Position numbers and translations under genes: made by a program
The notes under the pieces: generated by a model
The model's input: only the letters and a program-made list of their open reading frames with translations
The model's database searches: none
What the model was told of the DNA's origin: nothing
Part shown: one piece after another, positions 56,563-64,000 of the stretch
How the letters are laid out: every line of letters starts with the position of its first letter
How positions within the stretch are numbered: the first letter of the stretch is position 1
NCBI RefSeq assembly: GCF_905220415.1
Contig: NC_059550.1
Location: forward strand, 1,552,501 to 1,616,500
DNA length: 64,000 bases
Source of the DNA: Colias croceus
Lineage: Eukaryota; Arthropoda; Insecta; Lepidoptera; Pieridae
Direction of reading: 5' to 3'

Positions 56563-56763
56563 TTTTTTTTTTATTATTGGTAATAGGGAAGCGCTTGACC
56601 ACAATCTCGCCTGATGTTAAGCTGAGATGCGGTCTAAGATGGAACGCGCTTCCCTAGAAGGTACCTGTTCACTCTACGCTTAAAGACCCCCATATTGTAC
56701 TCGTCGGGGAACACAGACTCAGGAAGCATGTTCCAGTCCCTCGCGGTTCGGATAAAGAAAAAA
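56563..56763 (-). pseudogene. 5'-truncated LINE: reverse-transcriptase ORF C-terminus and 3' UTR
   Basis: On the minus strand an open frame from about 56759 to its stop at 56634 reads RTARDWNMLPESVFPDEYN and FKRRVNRYLLGKRVPS. That W-N-x-LP-x-x-VFP ... FK-x-x-V-x-R pattern is typical of the extreme C-terminus of the ORF2 (reverse transcriptase) protein of lepidopteran non-LTR retrotransposons. The 3' UTR follows (CTTAACATCAGGCGAGATTG, TGGTCAAGCGCTTCCCTATT) and a poly(A) read as T(12) at 56563-56574. A short flanking AAACAT on both sides may be the target duplication. The copy lacks the endonuclease and catalytic RT regions and cannot move by itself; within the remaining ~42 codons I see no break. 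Confidence 0.75.
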
Positions 56764-58140
56764 CATCATTTGTTTTAATATTTTTCTACCTTCATTAAGT
56801 AGGTATTTATATATTTATTTTTGACTTGCAATTTAAAGCCCAAAAGTTGTTTTATTTAGAAAAGCCGACCAGGATAAACTATAAAAATATTTACTTTAGT
56901 TTGTATCGATATTTAAGTTACTGGTATATCTATTCTATATTATTTAGTATCTGTTTCACTTTTGATTTCAGTGTTTATAATTCAGCAATAGGAAAATATT
57001 ATAATATTAAATGTTTTCTTAATTAACTAGCAATTTGTACTTATCACTGTAACAAATACAGTCTGTATTCACACTCCCTAAAATTAGGGCTGCCTACGAT
57101 TGCAAAATCCGTACTTCCAAAAAGTCTCAGAAGTTACCCTAAGTGAAATGTGACGTAATCCCTTACAGAACACATTAGTGTGATGACGTCTTAACTAGTT
57201 TCTTTTGTGTTTGAGCGTGAGTTCCGTGAGGGGAGATTTGTCAAATGCAGTTTTCTTTTCGGGGGAATTTTTGATCTGTTTAGTGAATAGTGCGTGTCAG
57301 CAATGGTTAGGTATTGAATATAACGGTGTGAAGGAATAGGGTGTATTAAGTATAGATGATGATGAAATGCGGGAAATAGGATTTGTATTAGAGGTGTGAG
57401 TAAATACAGTTTCGTATTTCATATTAGTTTACTTAATGCGTTTTAGATTAAATCTAAGGTAAGTCAGTATGAATTTTTGTAATTTCCTTGATTATATCAT
57501 CGAAAACATTCTGTTTTCTGTATCAATCAAACGATGCATTTAGTGAAAATAAGTGCACATTTCAACGCATCTCGGTCGTAAAAATGAACAAGAAAAACGA
57601 GATACCTATTATTATAATTTATAAGATGTTGCTGGCTAAACTTTGTTACTTTTTAATCTTATATCCCAAACCGGCCAAAATATCTAATGAACTACCTATT
57701 TAATATTAATATCTTACACCAAACTTCACTCTAAAAAGGTACAAAGGCCAATATTTCTTTATTAAAACCATAACTTTACATTATCTCGAAGATTTAATAA
57801 CCTTACCCCTAATATATTCGCTTCTTGAAATTAAATTTTCAAATGATGCCGCAAAAAGGTTCAATGGCCAGAAGTTAGCCAATTTTGGTGTTTTTTTCCA
57901 AACAACAAATTCTAAATTATGTTGGTGTATAATTTTATCGCCTTACGGAACCTAATTTTCATGAAATAAGTTCTTTGCTATAGTTATTTTTGAAACATCT
58001 TGGCGGTATAAATATTTTTGATAAGGAAATAATATTATTTTTAATTGATGTTTCATATCACGGTGCTGTTTTTAAAAGTGCGACTCACACACATGAGTGA
58101 GTCGTGTTATCGACATGTGCAGATAAATTAAAAAAATCAA
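56764..58140. other. unannotated region
   Basis: No supported gene. Open frames at 56826-57026 and 57488-57703 lack domains. 57170-57310 is slightly GC-richer, with no ends recognised. Confidence 0.4.
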
Positions 58141-58153
58141 TTTGTTTAAAAAA

Positions 58154-58222
58154 TGCTCTACTCTCGAACCCGCGTCTTATCGTGTCGTAGTCCGAAGTCT
58201 TCACCACTGAGCTATCGCTATG
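58154..58222 (-). mobile_element. tRNA-like SINE head
   Basis: Read on minus: A-box-like TAGCTCAGTGGTGAAG and B-box-like GCGGGTTCGAGAGTAG, followed by a T-rich tail. No intact cloverleaf. CGACTCAC ... GTGAGTCG at 58080-58105 is a small hairpin in its tail side. Confidence 0.45.
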
Positions 58223-58371
58223 TGTGAGAAATATAAGACCTTTTATCTATTGCCCAAACCAATAAAGGATACAAATGTAAATAAATGAACGAAATAATGA
58301 AAAATTGTTTATTGTACACCATATTGGAAACAATAAAAAAAATAACGTGTGTGCCGAGCACTTAATGTGTC

Positions 58372-58503
58372 AGAAGTGGGGAACTTCTTTGGGTAGATTC
58401 AAAGATTCCAATACCAAAATTGTCATCTTACTCCATGTCGTGACGGTATTGCCATGACGTGAATTTGAAATTTAACTCTCATCGCACCTAAAGAAACTTC
58501 ACT
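58372..58503. mobile_element. MITE-like element with AAGTGNGGAACTTCTTTGGG termini
   Basis: The right end CCTAAAGAAACTTCACT is roughly the inverse of the left. Interior CTTACTCCATGTCGTGACGG and TTTAACTCTCATCGCACC match 29829-29945 and, inverted, 58994-59100. Confidence 0.5.
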
Positions 58504-58519
58504 ACAAAAACTTTACAAA

Positions 58520-58637
58520 GGTGCGTACAGATTCTATAAAATTGTGATATACTAACACGTCAAAATGTACTGAAAAATGTTATAAAACAATGTAATATTG
58601 TTATAATTAACACAATGTTATATAATCTGTACACACC
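58520..58637. mobile_element. 118-bp MITE with inverted ends GGTGCGTACAGATT / AATCTGTACACACC
   Basis: Ends are inverse over about 30 bp, including ATAAAATTGTG and CACAATGTTAT. Flanks TTTACAAA and TTTACACA match at seven of eight bases, fitting an 8-bp (hAT-type) duplication; a 4-bp TACA duplication is the alternative reading. Confidence 0.6.
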
Positions 58638-58993
58638 TTTACACATTTAACTATGTACGGCTTTATCGCTGAAAATGCAAAGAAACAGAAACAAAGACGG
58701 ACTAAAAGCCCAGTGTTCCACGACCATAGCATTAGTCTAGTAATAAATGCCTGATGCAATATTCCGTCAGTATTACGTCCACATCAAAGACCGCAAATTA
58801 GGTCCAAGACGTCCTTTGAGCCTTTGTCGACCATTGCTAACTGGACTGTTGCTGAATTTTCAGTATTCTATATTTACATGGAATTTTATTTAATAATTCA
58901 TATTTATTAAAATGAATATTACCTATTTATGATTCAGTAAAATTTATAATCCTTGTATTTTGTAGATATGAGGAAATGTATGATTATATTATT

Positions 58994-59100
58994 GAAGTGA
59001 AAGTTCTTTAGGCGCGTTGAGAGTAAAATTTACCGTCACGTCGTGGAGTAAAGCGACGATTTTGCTATCTTTAAATCTTTCCAAAGAAGTTTCATTTCTG
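58994..59100. mobile_element. MITE-like element, inverted copy of the 58372 type
   Basis: GAAGTGAAAGTTCTTTAGGC at the left and CCAAAGAAGTTTCATTTC at the right. Interior GCGTTGAGAGTAAAATTTAC and CCGTCACGTCGTGGAGTAA. Confidence 0.5.
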
Positions 59101-59146
59101 ACACGTGTGCTCGTCAAACACGCTCTTTTTATTATTTTCTTACCGC

Positions 59147-59333
59147 TTACCGCCCGCGGCTTCGCCCGCTTTGTCTAAAACCTAATAAATTATATACTAA
59201 AACCTTTCTATTGAATCACGTCTCTATCTATTTAAAAAAACCGCATAAAAATCCGTTGCGTAGTTTTAAAGATACATACAAAGGGACATAGGGAGAGAGA
59301 AAGCGACTTTGTTTTATGCTACCTATGTAGTGA
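59147..59333 (-). mobile_element. Helitron (TCACTACATAGT family)
   Basis: CTTACCGCCCGCGGCTTCGC at the minus 3' side (CTAG lost), AAAAATCCGTTGCGTAGTTT, AAAGCGACTTTGTTTTATGC and TCACTACATAG at the 5' end. Confidence 0.72.
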
Positions 59334-60283
59334 TTTGAACTAGTTTTAACGTAAAAAATATACAAGAATTTTACAGTAAAGACAATTTTAAGATAAAATT
59401 GGCGTTCCACGACCATATATCTGAAATATTACAGTTTCTGTCTTGTTGTACCTACTATTATGCAGTTTCTAAATTTTATAGCCCAATATAAAGTTTGCAA
59501 GTTAAAACTGACGTAACTGGGGAAATGCAGCTATAAAAATATTACTTGTGTGTTTGTTTATGAAAATTTTATATTGTATAGCGGTGTTGACAAAACCCGA
59601 CAGGCAGGCTTAAAGCTGTAAATCATTTGGAAGCCTCTCAATAATTTAGGAATAGTGACATGACTGATGAATTATTATATTTTTGTTGTAAATTATTAGA
59701 AATATATAAAAAATGAGAATTGATTCTTTATTTTGATTTTTTGTGTCTCGTATAAATACATAATATCTATAATCTTTTTTTTAAATTTACGTAGCATACA
59801 AAAATTGAATCCGCTTAAAATATTTGCAATTCTTTCGCAGTTTTAAAAATTCCTGTTTTTATTGAATTTGAATATTGTGTTGTAGGTATCACATGTACCT
59901 AAATATGTTTTTTTAAATAAAAGGTGTTTGGATTATAGCAGCTATTTATTTAATTAATATTAAATAATGGTGACCCTACTTGTAATTAGGATCATTATTA
60001 TATTTTAAAAATTTATGTTTTAAGAAATTTAAATTTACCCAACGAAATGAGTCTATCCTCATTAAATTTTTCCCTGACCTCATTAATATTGGAACCGATT
60101 TTCATAAAATACTCTCGTATCGATTATAATAATAATTTTCCTCCCTATAAAATAATGATAATGTCCAAATATATAAAAAAATCTCATCCCTTTAATACAA
60201 TAGGATTATTAGGAACTATAAAATATTATGTTCCTAAATAGTCAAAATACAATTGCGTTCTTCCAGTTTAAAATATAAATTAT
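59334..60283. other. unannotated AT-rich region
   Basis: No supported feature. The open frame at 60047-60241 shows no domain. Confidence 0.4.
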
Positions 60284-60473
60284 TAGCTTTCCGTCCGCGG
60301 CTTTGCCCGCGTTTTTGAAAAACCTTGTTCCCGTTCCTGTGGGATTTACGTCTGTTAAGCTAGAAAGGTCAAGTCAGCAGAATCACTCGTATTATATCTC
60401 AAAATTTAGTGCTCATTTAGTGCTAATTTAGTGCTGATAACAGATATTTGGTGCTGTGATAGGAGGACTAAAA

Positions 60474-60965
60474 ATGAGAACACTGCTAACTTTTCATAAA
60501 GCTAGCAGTGTACTATTTGTGACCGCGCTATGATACAGTTGGAGCGAGGGGCACATCTGCTAATAATTTAGTGCTCAATTAGTGCTGCCTGTACAAGCAA
60601 ACAGATATTTCAAAAAAAAAATTATAAGTTTTTAAAAATGAGAACACTGCTAACTTTTCATTAAGCTAGCAGTGTACCATTCGTGACCGCGCTATGATAC
60701 CGTTGGAGCGAGGGGCACATCTGCTAATAATTTAGTGCTCAATTAGTGCTGCCTGTACAAGCAAACAGATATTTCAAAAAAATTTTTATCAGTTTTTAAA
60801 AATGAGAACACTGCTAACTTTTCATTAAGCTAGCAGTGCACCATTCGTGACCGCGCTATGATACGGCTGGAGCGAGGGGCACATCTGCTAATAATTTAGT
60901 GCTCAATTAGTGCTGCCTGTACAAGCAAACAGATTTTTCAAAAAAAATTTTTTTCAGTATTTTTA
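60474..60965 (+). repeat. 164-bp tandem repeats in the left foldback arm
   Basis: Three consecutive units. Each has an 18-base near-palindromic block around CTGCTAACTTTTCAT(T/A)A and AGCTAGCAGTG, then GACCGCGCTATGATAC, CATCTGCTAATAATTTAGTG and GTACAAGCAAACAGAT. Confidence 0.85.
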
Positions 60966-61659
60966 GTATACGATAACTGCGAACATAACGATACGAGCAA
61001 TCATAGAGCTGAAAGATCACTTTAGAATCGGTAGTGGTGAAATTGATTAGAGTTACTAATTAGTGCTCAATTAATGCTACCGGTAAACCCAGAAAAATTA
61101 CAAAAAACAAAAAAATCATTTTTCATCTGCCCGCTAAGGAAATCGAAGATTTTCAAAAGTCGAAAAGTTATAGGTTATTATTCTGGGTTGCAAATATCTC
61201 AAAATTTAGTGCTCATTTAGTGCCAATTTAGTGCTGATAACAGATATTTGGTGCTGTGATAGGAGGACTAAAAATGAGAACACTGCTAACTTTTCATTAA
61301 GCTAGCAGTGTACCATTCGTGACCGCGCTATGATACAGTTGGAGCGAGGGGCACATCTGCTAATAATTTAGTGCTCAAGTAGTGCTGCCTGTACAAGCAA
61401 ACAGATTTTTCATATTTTTTTTTGAAAAATCTGTTTGCTTTTCGATTTTTGAAAATCTTCGATTTTCTTAGCGAGCAGTTAAAAAATGATTTTTTTTTTG
61501 TAATTTTTCTGGGTTTACCGGTAGCATTAATTGAGCACTAATTAGTAACTCTAATCAATTTCACCACTACCGATTCTAAAGTGATCTTTCAGCTCTATGA
61601 TTGCTCGTATCGTTATGTTCGCAGTTATCGTATACTAAAAAAACTGAAAAAAAATTTTT

Positions 61660-61965
61660 TTGAAAAATCTGTTTGCTTGTACAGGCAGCACTAATTGAGC
61701 ACTAAATTATTAGCAGATGTGCCCCTCGCTCCAACCGTATCATAGCGCGGTCACAAATGGTGCACTGCTAGCTTAATGAAAAGTTAACAGTGATCTGATT
61801 TTTAAAAACTGATATTTTTTTTTTGAAATATCTGTTTGCTTGTACAGGCAGCACTAATTGAGCACTAAATTATTAGCAGATGTGCCCCTCGCTCCAACTG
61901 TATCATAGCGCGGTCACGAATGGTGCACTGCTAGCTTAATGAAAAGTTAGCAGTGTTCTCATTTT
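61660..61965 (-). repeat. 164-bp tandem repeats in the right foldback arm
   Basis: Two inverse units (ATCTGTTTGCTTGTACAGGC at about 61666 and 61830; spacing 164). One unit fewer than the left arm, showing unequal expansion or contraction. Confidence 0.8.
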
Positions 61966-62278
61966 TGATCCTCCTATCACAGCACCAAATATCTGTTATC
62001 AGCACTAAATTAGGACTAAATGAGCACTAAATTTTGAGATATAATACGAGTGATTCTGCTGACTTGACCTTTCTAGCTTAACAGACGTGTGGGATTTCTG
62101 GAATAAAACATATCCCATGTGTTAATCCAAGTTATACCCTCTTTACGTGTACTAAAATTTCATTGTAATCGGTTCAGTAGAATTTGCATGAAATAGCAAC
62201 AAACATACATACACAATCCTCACAAACTTTCGTATTTATAATATTATTAGGATAGGATAATCAATATCCAGATCCAGA

Positions 62279-62356
62279 GTGAGGTTTTTTCGTTACGGAA
62301 TTTCTCGATTCGGTCCCCGCGCTCAAGGCCCGCGATAGAAGCTATGCAATAGCTTA
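62279..62356 (-). repeat. dispersed repeat copy (partner at 4145-4221)
   Basis: GTGAGGTTTTTTCGTTACGG to GCTATGCAATAGCTTA, the inverse of the copy at 4.1 kb. Both are cut at almost the same ends. Confidence 0.65.
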
Positions 62357-62861
62357 TAAATTATTTATTTATTATTATAACGCTTTGTAATTCATACATT
62401 CAAATGATATACAAAGAATAACATTACAAGCTGACGCAAAAACTTTGTTCATACATCAAGTAGATCGTCGGAATTTCCCGCGATTATGCTCGCGGGATTT
62501 TTAACTTTTTAAATGGCATTCAAATCCATTGTCATCGGATATGTGAAGTTTGGTACCTATTCAATCTGAAATGAGTTTTGTTTAATGCGGTTTATTGAAC
62601 TTTGTGGCAAACATTTGCTTGTTTCTTTTTTAGGGAAAGTAATTTGTAATGTGGTTTAATTTCGGTGGCATAAACAAAGACTTACCTTTCTTACCACAAA
62701 AAACTTAAGACAGGGGCGGGTTCTCTTTAATCTAGTCTTGTCGTATTTCACATAGACAACCGTAGAATTAGGTAAAGTGAAATAATATCTAGGTAGGTGA
62801 CAAATTCAAATAAAATATTATTTTTTTACTACATGCTTACGTCATACCTAATCTTGATATC
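62357..62861. other. unannotated region
   Basis: No supported gene. TTCCCGCGATTATGCTCGCGGGATTT at 62472 is a hairpin-like GC patch (CCCGCGA ... TCGCGGG). Confidence 0.35.
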
Positions 62862-63009
62862 TCTATATTATAAGCATCTGTCTGTCTGTTCGCCATACAC
62901 TCAAAAACTATTGCACAGTAATGTGGTTCTAGATTTAAATTTTAATCAAGTAAGTATATAATTTCTTACGTTCTTGAAAATACGGACAAAGCCGCGAGTG
63001 GTAAGCTAG
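62862..63009 (+). mobile_element. short Helitron-like element
   Basis: TCTATATTATAAGCATCTGT start with GTCTGTCTGTTCGCC, and end GACAAAGCCGCGAGTGGTAA then GCTAG|T at 63009. The 3' hairpin is weakened. Confidence 0.6.
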
Positions 63010-63116
63010 TACAAATCAAAAGTGAGCTAGTAAACACTGCGTGTACCTTCACACAAATAGTGCTGACCATTCCATCCATCCATTCCATAAAAATAATTCA
63101 AAAATTAAAATATTGG

Positions 63117-63320
63117 TTATATTAAAATATTTTTTGAGTAAACAAAAACTGTATAAGTTCTACAATCACGTTTTAACAAACAGCTTTTACAGCTTTTAAT
63201 ATCGCTTAGTAATTTGAGTTTACCCTCACTCGCTTTAGTTTTATTTAAGCTTGAGCTTTTTTGTGGTGCAAATGATAACATTAAAAAAATAAACAATAAC
63301 AAATAAACTGATTTATTCAT
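63117..63320 (-). CDS. possible small secreted peptide (67 codons), hypothetical
   Basis: On the minus strand ATG at 63320 opens 67 codons to a TAA at 63117. The first ~20 residues (MNKSVYLLLFIFLMLSFAP) have the shape of a signal peptide: Lys, a long hydrophobic core, then small or polar residues. The remainder is basic and carries three Cys in CKSC ... RDC spacing. The frame stays open upstream of this ATG for another 26 codons, which weakens the start choice. Start context (TTCTCATGA) is poor. AT-rich DNA easily makes hydrophobic frames, so a chance origin is quite possible. No family recognised. Confidence 0.18.
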   Translation of the reverse strand: MNKSVYLLLFIFLMLSFAPQKSSSLNKTKASEGKLKLLSDIKSCKSCLLKRDCRTYTVFVYSKNILI

Positions 63321-63398
63321 GAGAAAGTATGGCATTATGTAATAGACATTGTTTATATGCAGCAGAAATAATTTAAAAAATACGCCCAAAAAATACAT

Positions 63399-64000
63399 TG
63401 TTGAATTCCTATTGGAAATTATAATTTAAAAATCTCATAATACCTATGTGTTCACTGTAAAATATCGATATTATTGTAAACTAAACCATGCCTTGTATTT
63501 AGGTACTTGAAATTTTGTAAACGTAACATTTAACTTATCCAAACTAAATTCAACTCCAAAATTTATTCACCAAAGTAGGCATAAGCGCGTTTGAATTTAT
63601 ATTAATATTATCAGATATTTCTTATTCATGAACATAAACATTATCTAGATTTTCCAGTACCCGGGATAATGTAAACAACCATTAGGTCAATCTTCTAACC
63701 TAGGTTCTAGGCATTGTGAGCTTTATATACATTTCTACACTAACAGCTTAAATAAGTAGGCTAATGAGCTGTTTTCTCGCAGACACAATGTTTCTGTAAT
63801 ACGCCAGAATGTAAACTTAGCTAATTAAGTTTGTTGTTGCAATAGAAATGCTTATAACTTTCACCACACAGAAGCTTAATCCATAGCCTGACTCGAGCAA
63901 AATAGAGCAAGCCAGTAAGGGAAATCTGCAAGCCGTATGCAAATGTGGTCTTTACATTTATAATCATAGGGATTACATTGCTCCGCGCGAACCTAATAAG
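63399..64000. other. unannotated AT-rich region
   Basis: No feature recognised up to the end of the window. Confidence 0.4.

Larger units (their letters stand above)
60348..62088. mobile_element. 1.74-kb foldback element with tandem-repeat arms and 9-bp target duplication
   Basis: Ends ACGTCTGTTAAGCTAGAAAG and CTTTCTAGCTTAACAGACGT are exact inverses. GTGGGATTT occurs directly on both sides (60339-60347 and 62089-62097). The left arm holds three units with a strict 164-bp period (ATGAGAACACTGCTAAC at 60474, 60638, 60802). A further half-unit and a fourth unit lie near the centre. The right arm holds two inverse units. Units contain TTTAGTGCTCAATTAGTGCT, GACCGCGCTATGATAC and GAGCGAGGGGCACATCTGCT. 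No coding. A 9-bp duplication is typical of Mutator-like and Foldback-type elements. Confidence 0.88.
60284..62252 (-). mobile_element. Helitron split by a foldback element
   Basis: The minus-strand 3' part (AGCTTTCCGTCCGCGGCTTT ... CCCGTTCCTGTGGGATTT) is at 60284-60347. It resumes at 62089 (GTGGGATTTCTGGAATAAAA) and runs to the 5' end TCCTAATAATATTATAAATA near 62252. Without the insert it is a normal copy of the ACCGATTACAATGAAATTTT family. Confidence 0.8.

Noticed and set aside
60474..60965. Regular 164-bp repeats considered as a CRISPR array
   Set aside because: The repeats are contiguous without unique spacers, lie in a eukaryotic foldback element, and are inverted on the other side.

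Overview
The window reads as non-coding nuclear DNA from a moth or butterfly. It is AT-rich, full of short runs such as TAGGTACCTAC, and carries dozens of copies of repeats typical of Lepidoptera: short non-autonomous Helitrons ending in a GC hairpin plus CTAG, tRNA-derived SINEs, TA- and TTAA-flanked MITE-like elements, and 3' ends of non-LTR retrotransposons. No long intact gene is present. Most open frames are short and are accidental products of repeats. Species assignment is inference from repeat style only. Layout: (1) 1-8.3 kb holds single-copy-like DNA with scattered Helitrons, two small exon-like segments at 5.02 and 5.96 kb (both start ATG in the same context, both 35 nt of coding, both end in GTGAGT in the same phase), and a 1.36-kb foldback element at 6.34-7.70 kb carrying a broken CXC-domain coding relic. 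(2) 8.35-16.97 kb is a dense head-to-tail array of five Helitron-like units, each ending in CTAG and directly followed by the next. The two large units share a ~1.4-kb block built of ~262-bp diverged monomers, ~115-bp GC-rich tandem repeats and reiterated copies of the 3'-terminal hairpin; the first large unit also contains a 2.6-kb palindrome. (3) 17.0-19.85 kb holds a TA-flanked MITE, a TTAA-flanked piggyBac-like element with an exon-like segment inside, and two SINEs, one nested in a palindromic MITE. (4) 20-49 kb is mainly AT-rich sequence with isolated Helitrons, MITEs, SINEs and a second head-to-tail Helitron pair at 34 kb. (5) 49.5-51.1 kb is a Helitron split by a 1.44-kb TIR element whose ends carry many copies of a CCTAATACGG motif. 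(6) 52.9 and 56.6 kb hold 5'-truncated LINE ends. (7) 60.28-62.25 kb is a Helitron split by a 1.74-kb foldback element with 164-bp tandem repeats and a clear 9-bp target duplication. How it fits together: the likeliest reading is a large intron or intergenic tract. If the exon-like segments at 5.02/5.96 kb (alternative first exons), 31.27 kb (19-nt microexon) and 53.98 kb (67 nt) are real, the window would be the 5' part of one long gene on the + strand; this is a hypothesis resting on splice-site quality and phase only. The nested insertions give a local order of events: the Helitrons at 49.5 and 60.3 kb are older than the elements inside them, and the MITE at 19.46 kb is older than its SINE.
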